The position numbers were made by a program, and so were the translations under genes. A DNA stretch of 64,000 nt from Neisseria mucosa. GTDB lineage: Bacteria > Pseudomonadota > Gammaproteobacteria > Burkholderiales > Neisseriaceae. The stretch lies in assembly GCF_003044445.1 (NCBI RefSeq), contig NZ_POWX01000007.1:1-64000 (forward strand), written 5' to 3'. Shown here in pieces: positions 1-7,011 of the stretch; position 1 is the stretch's first letter; each line of letters opens with the position of its first letter. Below the pieces are notes generated by a model. It was not told where the DNA came from. It saw nothing but the letters and a program-made list of their open reading frames with translations, and did no database searches.

Positions 1-336
1 CTGCTGCTTTACCGGCTAATGCGAGATCACCGATGTCTTTATCCAAGCTGGCGATCGCATTGTTGAAGCCTTCGTTAGCTTCTTTTTGCTCTTCAAGTTT
101 GGCAGTATTTTCAGCGATTGCCGCTTTATTGGTGTCGATGTCTTGACGGTTAGCTTCTAAAGCGTCAGCTGCTGCTTTACCGGCTAATGCGAGATCACCG
201 ATGTCTTTATCCAAGCTGGCGATCGCATTGTTGAAGCCTTCATTAGCTTCCTCTTGTCCTTTCAAAGAAGCAGTATTTTCAGCGATTGCCGCTTTATTAG
301 CATCAATATCTTTACGATTGTCTTCTACAGCCTCTG
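1..336 (-). repeat. 168-bp tandem repeats encoding the adhesin stalk
   Basis: The sequence from position 1 restarts almost perfectly at 169, giving a period of 168 bp (56 codons). The first roughly 70 bases of the two units are nearly identical. The second unit diverges further on (GQEEANEG versus EQKEANEG), and a weaker third match follows near 337-420. Such in-frame repeats can change stalk length by recombination. Confidence 0.85.
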
Positions 337-1243
337 CAGCAAGCTGCAAGCCCTTCGCCAAGTCAACGATGCCTTGTTTATTGGCATCAATATCTTTACG
401 GTTGGCGTCCAAAGCTTTAGTCAGACCTACTACGCCTTTACTTGCTTTGTCAGCTTTATCTGCAACTGCGTCAATTTTAGAAGCAGCATCCACTGCTTTA
501 TCGGCGGCATCTTTGGCTTCTTTTACTTTGCTGTCAACATTGGCAGAAAGCGCGGTTACTTTGTCTTCGGCGGCTTTAGCAGCGGCTTTGGCATCTGCTG
601 TGTCTTGCGCCAGGCTGTCCACACGGGTGTTTACTGCGGTTACTTCTTCGCCGATTTCGTCAAATTGGTCGGAAATGTCTTTACCCATATCGGCGACTGA
701 TTCATTCAGCTTGTTCACACCCGTGGCAACTTCAACAATATGCTTCCTATTGTCGGTAATGGCAGTTTTCAGTTTTTCGATGGTTTCGTCTTGTTCATTC
801 AAAGCTGCGAAAGTGTCGTCCAACAGATCATCCACGCGGGCATCGACATCATTCACGCGGGCATTGACGGCGGTAAGGCGGCCTGCCAAACCCACACCTT
901 TCAGGCTGTCGGCTTCGATATCTTCATTGGTGGCTTTACGGACGGTTTTGTTACCATTGGCATCAGTTGTGATGAAATCCGAACCGGAAGCAAAACCATT
1001 AATGGTTTGTTCTAACTCTAAGGTTTTCAAAAGCAGAGCATCGTTATCTTTTTTGAAAGTCAGCTTACCGGTATCTTTATCATATGTTGTGCCTTCGCCG
1101 AAGACAGTAAAAAACGCTGCTTGACCTTGATCGTCTTTGCCGCCAACCGCTGCTGCAAAGTTTTGTTCAGCCGCTCCCGCTGCGCCGCTTGCTACGGCTG
1201 CCGTAACAGCCATGCTCAATACTTTTACATTGAATTTTTTCAT
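1..1243 (-). CDS. NadA-like trimeric autotransporter adhesin, N-terminal part (runs off the window)
   Basis: Reading leftward from the ATG at 1243, with AAGGT about 6 bases upstream, a single open frame of 414 codons continues past position 1. It begins with a Sec-type signal peptide (MKKFNVKVLSMAV..., likely cut after GAAGA), then a short head. The head has the segment INGFASG...EDIEADSLKGVGL, which resembles the INGFKAG...DVEADDFKGLGL stretch of meningococcal NadA as I recall it. After that comes a long Ala/Asp/Lys-rich coiled-coil stalk with 56-residue repeats (ANRQDIDTNKAAIAENTA...). The family are outer-membrane homotrimers that bind host cells; the C-terminal YadA-type anchor should lie beyond the window. 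The TAAA tract that gives phase variation upstream of meningococcal nadA is not visible here. Family call is firm; orthology to NadA is an inference. Confidence 0.85.
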   Translation of the reverse strand, partial: MKKFNVKVLSMAVTAAVASGAAGAAEQNFAAAVGGKDDQGQAAFFTVFGEGTTYDKDTGKLTFKKDNDALLLKTLELEQTINGFASGSDFITTDANGNKTVRKATNEDIEADSLKGVGLAGRLTAVNARVNDVDARVDDLLDDTFAALNEQDETIEKLKTAITDNRKHIVEVATGVNKLNESVADMGKDISDQFDEIGEEVTAVNTRVDSLAQDTADAKAAAKAAEDKVTALSANVDSKVKEAKDAADKAVDAASKIDAVADKADKASKGVVGLTKALDANRKDIDANKQGIVDLAKGLQLAAEAVEDNRKDIDANKAAIAENTASLKGQEEANEGFNNAIASLDKDIGDLALAGKAAADALEANRQDIDTNKAAIAENTAKLEEQKEANEGFNNAIASLDKDIGDLALAGKAA

Positions 1244-2012
1244 GTTTTTTACCTTTGTATGGTGGGTGTAAGGACGTTGATGCTTTTCCGGCGGCTCCCC
1301 GTAAACTGTAAAAGGATTATGCCGTTTCGGGCTGGAACTTAATAATCGCCAAGAAAAGTTTCAATGCATATTGTAAAAGTACGAAATTAAAAATCAAGGC
1401 TTGTGTCATTTTTTATGGTGGGAACAGGGGCGCATAGGCCTGTATTCTTCGATTTTTTTGAAATGTATTTTGATGCAATAAATGGCAATAGAATAATAAG
1501 CATATGAAATATATGATATTTTAATTTAATTTTTGGGTTTTTTTGATGGGTATTACCCTGTTTGGTAGAAAATATTTTAAATTTCTATTTTTATCAATTT
1601 GTGGGGAAAAAGCGACGAACGGTATTTTAATTTGACTATTCGGATGCATTTGGCATTTTGCTACTGCAAGTAAATGTTTTAATTTTTGTAAAGAATTCTC
1701 TTGCATATGAGGATGATGTACTTGTTGTCGGCAAGGCTCTGGTATTCTGGCATAAGGCTTAAATAGGTTTCAGACGACCCTTTTGCTTTTTATAGTGGAT
1801 TAACTTTAAACCAGTACGGCGTTGCCTCGCCTTGCCGTACTATCTATACTGTCTGCGGCTTCGTCGCCTTGTCCTGATTTAAATTTAATCCACTATATTT
1901 ATAGGAGTCTGCATAGTGATGGCGATATAGCTTGGAAAACTGGGGCTTTATGGATAACGAAAGCTGCGATTTGCTATAAAATTCCTTTTCTATATTCAGA
2001 TACGGATAAGCT
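1244..2012. other. Intergenic region between the adhesin and the AEC carrier
   Basis: About 770 bases between divergent genes. The half next to the adhesin (1244-1720) is AT-rich and should hold its promoter. I see no simple-sequence tract and no convincing gene; a 61-codon minus-strand frame at 1521-1706 has no supporting motif. The other half holds a single DUS near 1767 and a CREE at 1791-1897. Confidence 0.6.
1791..1897 (+). mobile_element. Correia element (CREE), short 107-bp form
   Basis: It starts TATAGTGGATTAACTTTAAA and ends TTTAATCCACTATA, the inverted termini of Correia elements, with the conserved inner blocks (CAGTACGGCGTTGCC, GTCTGCGGCTTCGTCGCC). The internal segment of about 50 bp found in full-length copies is absent. 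It lies about 115 bp before the AEC-family gene. Confidence 0.95.
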
Positions 2013-2945
2013 ATGGAAACCGCCCTGCTCCTTGCCGGCAAAATCACCGAGCTGACGCTGATTGTCTTGATGGGCATGGCGTTGGTGAAGTTTAAGCTTC
2101 TGAATTCCGAACACAGCCGCACGCTCTCCGTCATCGCGCTCTACCTCATCAGCCCGTCGGTAATGATTCACGCCTTCCAAATCGAGAACACGCCTGACAT
2201 CATTGACGGACTGAAGCTCTCGGTCGCCCTAGCAGTTGTGTTCCACATCCTGCTGATCGCGCTGGGCAGGCTTTTCAAAACCCTGTTCAAGCTCGACACG
2301 CTCGAACACGCCGCCACGGTTTACACCAATTCCGGCAACCTCATCATCCCGCTGGTGATGTCGATTTTCGGGCCGCAATGGGTGATTTACACCAGCGGCT
2401 TCATCATCGTCCAAATGTTCCTTTTCTGGACACACTTGCGCCTGCTGCTTTGCGGGCGCGGCAATCTGGCGTGGAAAACCGTATTCACCAACATCAACAT
2501 CCTTTCCATCTTTGTCGGCGTGTTCATGTTCGCCTTCCAAATCAAACTGCCGCACATCATCGACAACACGCTCGCCACCGTCGGCAGCATGATAGGTCCG
2601 GTCGCCATGCTCGTTGCCGGAATGCTGATTGCCTCGCTGCCGCTTAAAGAAATCATCCTCTCCAAACGGATTTACCTCGTCGCCCTCCTGCGTCTGATAA
2701 TTGTCCCGCTGATTCTGCTGGTGTTTGTCAAAGTTTCAGGCATAGCCCACATTGGCGGACACAGCGATACCGTCGTCCTTATCAGCTTCCTCGCCACCGT
2801 CAGCCCCGCCGCGTCCACTGTTACCCAAATGGCGATGGTTTACGGTCAGAACGCCCGTAAAGCCAGCGCAATTTACGGCATTACGACGCTGCTGTGCGTC
2901 ATCACCATGCCGCTGATGATTGCGTTGTATCAAGCGATGGTTTAA
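2013..2945 (+). CDS. AEC-family (auxin efflux carrier-type) transporter
   Basis: 310 residues, almost entirely hydrophobic, with about ten predicted membrane segments in two halves. The first half has the TNSGNLIIPL motif near residue 95 and the second has VSPAASTVTQMA near 265, both typical of bacterial AEC-type permeases for small organic acids. Inner-membrane secondary carrier; the substrate cannot be read from sequence. It has its own transcription unit: divergent from the adhesin and convergent with hemL, with two DUS hairpins after it. The start at 2013 gives a typical N-terminus (METALLLAGK), although the Shine-Dalgarno is weak. Confidence 0.85.
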   Translation: METALLLAGKITELTLIVLMGMALVKFKLLNSEHSRTLSVIALYLISPSVMIHAFQIENTPDIIDGLKLSVALAVVFHILLIALGRLFKTLFKLDTLEHAATVYTNSGNLIIPLVMSIFGPQWVIYTSGFIIVQMFLFWTHLRLLLCGRGNLAWKTVFTNINILSIFVGVFMFAFQIKLPHIIDNTLATVGSMIGPVAMLVAGMLIASLPLKEIILSKRIYLVALLRLIIVPLILLVFVKVSGIAHIGGHSDTVVLISFLATVSPAASTVTQMAMVYGQNARKASAIYGITTLLCVITMPLMIALYQAMV

Positions 2946-2960
2946 AAGGGGAGGGCAAGG

Positions 2961-3004
2961 CAAGGTCGTCTGAAAGCCTGAATTTGGGCTTTCAGACGAC
3001 CTTG
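2961..3004. terminator. Inverted DUS pair, terminator after the AEC gene
   Basis: CAAGGTCGTCTGAAAGCC and its reverse complement are separated by about 8 bases, giving an 18-bp stem containing two opposed uptake sequences. It sits 15 bases after the AEC stop codon. Confidence 0.8.
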
Positions 3005-3149
3005 CCTTTAAAGCAGATATATTGTTGTTTTCCGTATGCCGCAGAATGATGACCTTCGATGCGGCTGCTTCCTGATTACAGCGTTGTCGAATACCGACAT
3101 CAGACTTGCGAGGGCGATAAGGTATTTTTCGGGTATCGCTTCAAATTTA

Positions 3150-3193
3150 AAAGGTCGTCTGAAAACCTAAATTCGTGTTTTCAGACGACCTTT
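3150..3193. terminator. Second inverted DUS pair between AEC gene and hemL
   Basis: AAAGGTCGTCTGAAAAC pairs with GTTTTCAGACGACCTTT. It lies between two convergent genes, so it can serve both directions, mainly hemL. Confidence 0.7.
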
Positions 3194-3199
3194 GCTATG

Positions 3200-3306
3200 T
3201 ATAGTGGATTAACTTTAAACCAGTACGGCGTTGCCTCGCCTTGCCGTACTATCTGTACTGTCTGCGGCTTCGTCGCCTTGTCCTGATTTAAATTTAATCC
3301 ACTATA
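3200..3306 (+). mobile_element. Correia element (CREE), short 107-bp form
   Basis: Same termini and core as the copy at 1791. It ends 33 bases from the hemL stop codon, inside the probable hemL 3' untranslated region. Confidence 0.95.
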
Positions 3307-3338
3307 AATCACACCTGCTTCTGCGGATGCGCTTCGCC

Positions 3339-4622
3339 TTATTTCGCCATTTCCGCAAACACTTGGTGCGCGGTGGCGATGGTTTCGTCAATCAGCTCGG
3401 GCGTGTGCGCGGCGGAGACGAAGCCTGCTTCGTAGGCGGACGGGCCGAAGGCGGTGTTGCGGTCGAGCATGCCGTGGAAGAAGCGTTTGAAGGCGTTGAT
3501 ATTGGAACGCGCCATGTCGCCGTAGTTTTGCGGGGTGTGTGCGGCGAAATACAGACCGAACATACCGCCCACGCTGTCGGCGGTAAACTCGATGCCGTGC
3601 GCTTTGGCGGCGGCGGCAAGCCCGTCGGCGAGGCGGCGGGTCAGGGCGGTCAGGTTTTCGTAGAAGCCTTCGCGCTGGATGATTTCAAGCGTTTTCAAAC
3701 CGGCGGCGACGGCAATCGGGTTGCCCGACAAAGTGCCTGCCTGATACACGCCGCCCAGCGGGGAAATACATTCCATGATGTCTTTGCGTCCGCCGAACGC
3801 GGCAAGCGGCATACCGCCGCCGATGACTTTGCCCATCGTGGTCAGGTCGGGCGTGATGCCGTGCAGCGACTGCGCGCCGCCGAGCGCGACGCGGAAGCCG
3901 GTCATCACTTCGTCGTAAATCAACACGGCGCCGTGTTTTTCGGTCAATTCGCGCAGGGCTTTGACGAAGGCTTCGGTCGGTCGGACCAGGTTCATATTGC
4001 CGACGAAGGGTTCGAGGATGACGCAGGCGATTTCGTCGCCGTTGCGGGCGAACGCTTCTTCGAGTTGGGCGGTGTTGTTGTATTCGAGGACTAAGGTGTG
4101 TTTGGTGAAGTCGGCAGGAACGCCTGCGGACGACGGGTTGCCGAAGGTGAGCAGGCCGCTGCCGGCTTTGACGAGCAGGCTGTCGGAATGACCGTGGTAG
4201 CAGCCTTCGAATTTGATGATTTTGTCGCGTCCGGTAAAGCCGCGCGCAAGGCGGATGGCGGTCATGGTTGCTTCGGTACCGGAGCTGACGAGGCGCAGCC
4301 GTTCGACCGACGGCATGATTTTGGCGATTTCTTCGGCGATGACGATTTCGCCTTCAGTGGGTGCGCCGAACGACAAACCGCCCAACGCGGCTTCGCGCAC
4401 GGCTTCGATGACTTCGGGGTGCGCATGTCCGACAATCGCAGGCCCCCAAGAACCGACGTAATCGGTGTAGCGCGTGCCGTTTTCGTCCCAAACATACGCG
4501 CCTTCGGCTTTTTTGATGAAGCGCGGTACGCCGCCGACGCTGCCGAATGCGCGGACGGGGGAATTCACGCCGCCGGGGATGATGGCTTTGGCGCGGTCAA
4601 ACAGGATTTCGTTACGGTTCAT
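3339..4622 (-). CDS. hemL: Glutamate-1-semialdehyde 2,1-aminomutase
   Basis: 427 residues. PLP enzyme that turns glutamate-1-semialdehyde into 5-aminolevulinate, the last step of the C5 route to haem; cytosolic dimer. The class III aminotransferase fold is clear: [10 protein letters not shown] near 111-120, [10 protein letters not shown] near 235-244, and the PLP lysine in [10 protein letters not shown] at K265, the same number as in E. coli. The ATG at 4622 ([12 protein letters not shown]) is chosen because it matches the family N-terminus and follows AAAGAA. An in-frame ATG at 4670 would only add residues translated from a DUS. Single gene, convergent with the AEC carrier. Confidence 0.97.
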
Positions 4623-4775
4623 AGCGGGTTCTTTCTGAGGTCGTCTGAAAAATAAGCGGTATTTTATCATCAGATTGCCCGCGCCAGCCGTTTCAGACGA
4701 CCCCGAAAGCCCAAACGGCCACGGCGCAACGCCGTATCTGAAAATGAAAATTGTTCTGTAAAAACAATCACTCTG

Positions 4776-4803
4776 TTCATATTTGAAGCGTTTGTGCTAT
4801 AAT
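4776..4803 (+). promoter_or_regulatory. Probable sigma-70 promoter of the small secreted protein
   Basis: TTCATA, 16 bases, then TGCTATAAT: a perfect -10 with an extended TGn. It is 31 bases before the ATG at 4835. Confidence 0.65.
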
Positions 4804-4834
4804 CCGCACCCATTTATACCATAAAGAAAACATC

Positions 4835-5242
4835 ATGTTACGCGGATTCATTTTAATGCTTACCCTTTTGGTTTCCACCGTCTCCTACGCCGCCCAGCGC
4901 AAGCTGCCGAGCGATATGGACGCGGCGGTTTTGAAACAGGTCGAACTGCCTTATCTGAAAGTGAGCCGTGGCGGCTTCTCATGGACGCGCCTCTTGACGC
5001 TGGGCATTGCCGACGGCAATTCCGCCAAGCTGCAAATCACCCGTTTCACCAAAATCCACGACGAAAACGACCGCTTCATCCCGATGGGGCGGCTGGCGGG
5101 CAAAACCGGCAAAACCATCGCGTTCAAACACAACGACACCAACGCCCTTGTGCGCGAAGTGTGGGTTTTGACCGACGACGAAGCCTCCCGTTTTACCGCG
5201 CAAAAAGAAGTCCGCGACGAGATTAAGCAAGACGCGCAATAA
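4835..5242 (+). CDS. Small secreted protein of unknown function
   Basis: 135 residues with a clear signal peptide (about residues 1-19, ending SYA-AQ). The mature part is roughly 115 residues, charged, with no cysteine pair, lipobox or membrane segment, so it is probably periplasmic. I do not recognise the family. It has its own extended -10 promoter and a DUS-rich gap separates it from miaB, so a shared function with miaB is not implied. Confidence 0.75.
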   Translation: MLRGFILMLTLLVSTVSYAAQRKLPSDMDAAVLKQVELPYLKVSRGGFSWTRLLTLGIADGNSAKLQITRFTKIHDENDRFIPMGRLAGKTGKTIAFKHNDTNALVREVWVLTDDEASRFTAQKEVRDEIKQDAQ

Positions 5243-5345
5243 GCCGCCGCCTGCCCGTTTCAGACGACCCAAACACACACCGCGTGGTTGGCTGTTGCAG
5301 CCGCAGCAGCGCAACCGCGCATTTTTGCGCCCTGACGAATCAGTG

Positions 5346-5387
5346 TTTCAGACGACCCGCCAAGCCTTCCCCAAGGTCGTCTGAAAC
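5346..5387. terminator. Inverted DUS pair before miaB
   Basis: TTTCAGACGACC and GGTCGTCTGAAA face outward around a 17-base loop. Another single DUS lies at about 5261. The arrangement is weak as a terminator but marks the end of the preceding unit. Confidence 0.45.
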
Positions 5388-5445
5388 CGAGATTTCCATA
5401 ACAATCAGCCCCGCAATTACGGGCTACCTGAGAAAGACACAAACC

Positions 5446-6774
5446 ATGAAAAAAGTATTTATCCGCACCTTCGGCTGCCAAATGAACGAATACGACAGCG
5501 AAAAAATGCTCGCCGTACTCGCCGAGGAAAACGGCGGCATCGAACAAGTGACCGAAGCCGACGAAGCCGACATCATCCTCTTCAACACCTGCTCCGTGCG
5601 CGAAAAAGCGCAGGAAAAAGTGTTCTCCGACTTAGGCCGAGTGCGCCCGCTCAAAGAAAAAAATCCCGACCTCATCATCGGCGTTGCCGGCTGCGTCGCC
5701 TCCCAAGAAGGCGAAAACATCATCAAACGCGCGCCTTATGTGGACGTCGTCTTCGGCCCGCAAACGCTGCACCGCCTGCCCAAAATGATTGTGGATAAAG
5801 AAACCAGCGGCCTGTCGCAAGTCGATATTTCCTTCCCCGAAATCGAAAAATTCGACCACCTGCCGCCTGCCCGCGTCGAAGGCGGCGCAGCATTCGTGTC
5901 CATCATGGAAGGCTGTTCCAAATACTGCTCGTTCTGCGTCGTCCCCTACACCCGCGGCGAAGAGTTCTCCCGCCCGCTGAACGACGTCCTGACCGAAATC
6001 GCCAACCTTGCCCAGCAAGGCGTTAAAGAAATCAACCTCTTGGGACAAAACGTCAACGCCTATCGCGGCGAAATGGAAGACGGTGAAATCTGCGACTTCG
6101 CCACCCTGCTGCGCATCGTCCACGAAATCCCAGGCATCGAGCGTATGCGCTTTACCACCAGCCACCCGCGCGAGTTTACCGACTCGATTATCGAGTGCTA
6201 CCGCGACCTGCCCAAGCTGGTGTCGCATCTGCACCTGCCGATTCAAAGCGGTTCCGACCGCGTATTGAGCGCGATGAAACGCGGCTACACCGCCTTGGAA
6301 TACAAATCCATCATCCGCAAACTGCGCGCCATCCGCCCCGACTTGTGCCTGAGCAGCGACTTCATCGTCGGCTTCCCCGGAGAAACCGAGCGCGAGTTCG
6401 AGCAGACCCTGAAGCTGGTGAAAGACATCGCCTTCGATTTGAGCTTCGTCTTCATTTACAGCCCGCGCCCCGGCACACCCGCCGCCAACCTGCCGGACGA
6501 CACCCCGCACGCCGAAAAAGTGCGCCGCCTCGAAGCCCTGAACGAAGTCATCGAAGCCGAAACCGCCCGCATCAACCAAACCATGATCGGCACCGTACAA
6601 CGCTGTCTGGTCGAAGGCATCTCCAAAAAAGACCCCGACCAGCTCCAAGCCCGTACCGCCAACAACCGAGTGGTCAACTTCACCGGCACGCCCGATATGA
6701 TCAACCAAATGATCGATTTGGAAATCACCGAAGCCTACACCTTCTCCCTGCGCGGCAAACCGGTCGAAGCGTAA
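5446..6774 (+). CDS. miaB: tRNA-2-methylthio-N6-dimethylallyladenosine synthase
   Basis: 442 residues. Radical-SAM methylthiotransferase that adds the 2-methylthio group to i6A37 of tRNAs reading UNN codons. The N-terminal domain holds the second-cluster cysteines C11 (FGCQMNEYDS), C49 (NTCSVREKAQ) and C83 (AGCVASQEG). The radical-SAM CxxxCxxC is C157, C161, C164 (EGCSKYCSFCVVPYTRG). A TRAM domain closes the protein. The ATG at 5446 starts the family N-terminus MKKVFIRTFGCQMN; an upstream in-frame ATG at 5284 would translate DUS-filled spacer. Confidence 0.97.
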   Translation: MKKVFIRTFGCQMNEYDSEKMLAVLAEENGGIEQVTEADEADIILFNTCSVREKAQEKVFSDLGRVRPLKEKNPDLIIGVAGCVASQEGENIIKRAPYVDVVFGPQTLHRLPKMIVDKETSGLSQVDISFPEIEKFDHLPPARVEGGAAFVSIMEGCSKYCSFCVVPYTRGEEFSRPLNDVLTEIANLAQQGVKEINLLGQNVNAYRGEMEDGEICDFATLLRIVHEIPGIERMRFTTSHPREFTDSIIECYRDLPKLVSHLHLPIQSGSDRVLSAMKRGYTALEYKSIIRKLRAIRPDLCLSSDFIVGFPGETEREFEQTLKLVKDIAFDLSFVFIYSPRPGTPAANLPDDTPHAEKVRRLEALNEVIEAETARINQTMIGTVQRCLVEGISKKDPDQLQARTANNRVVNFTGTPDMINQMIDLEITEAYTFSLRGKPVEA

Positions 6775-6791
6775 AGCCGTTCAGCCATAGC

Positions 6792-6835
6792 AAAGGTCGT
6801 CTGAAAACCTGTATCTTGGTTTTCAGACGACCTTT
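6792..6835. terminator. Inverted DUS hairpin between miaB and ileS
   Basis: AAAGGTCGTCTGAAAACC pairs with GGTTTTCAGACGACCTTT and is followed by a T-run. The two genes converge here, so it probably terminates both. Confidence 0.8.
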
Positions 6836-7011
6836 TTTCAGACGGCCTGAGAGTCTGTCGATATTCAATAATTTCTGTATCTTTTTGTTCTTAAAGCGGC
6901 ATCTTCTACGTTGGAAATTCTCGCAAGGTATCCAATCTTGTTGCGGTTTCCAGCTTGATTTTGCCGCTTTTCAAACAAAAATCCACTTTGAAAATCAAAT
7001 GTCGGCAGCAC

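Noticed and set aside
1521..1706. A 61-codon minus-strand ORF
   Set aside because: Sits in AT-rich intergenic DNA, has no recognisable motif and could be chance.
1244..1790. Phase-variation tract upstream of the adhesin
   Set aside because: No run of TAAA or other simple repeat; only scattered AT-rich sequence.
3059..3286. A 75-codon plus-strand ORF
   Set aside because: Made of DUS and CREE sequence translated through; no independent coding signal.
3231..4094. A 287-codon plus-strand frame opposite hemL
   Set aside because: Its start is the translated CREE ([15 protein letters not shown]..., seen again at other CREEs) and the rest is the antisense of hemL. GC-rich third positions make such shadows common.
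5632..6708. A 358-codon minus-strand frame inside miaB
   Set aside because: Antisense shadow of a gene with all its catalytic motifs; no ribosome site or family features.
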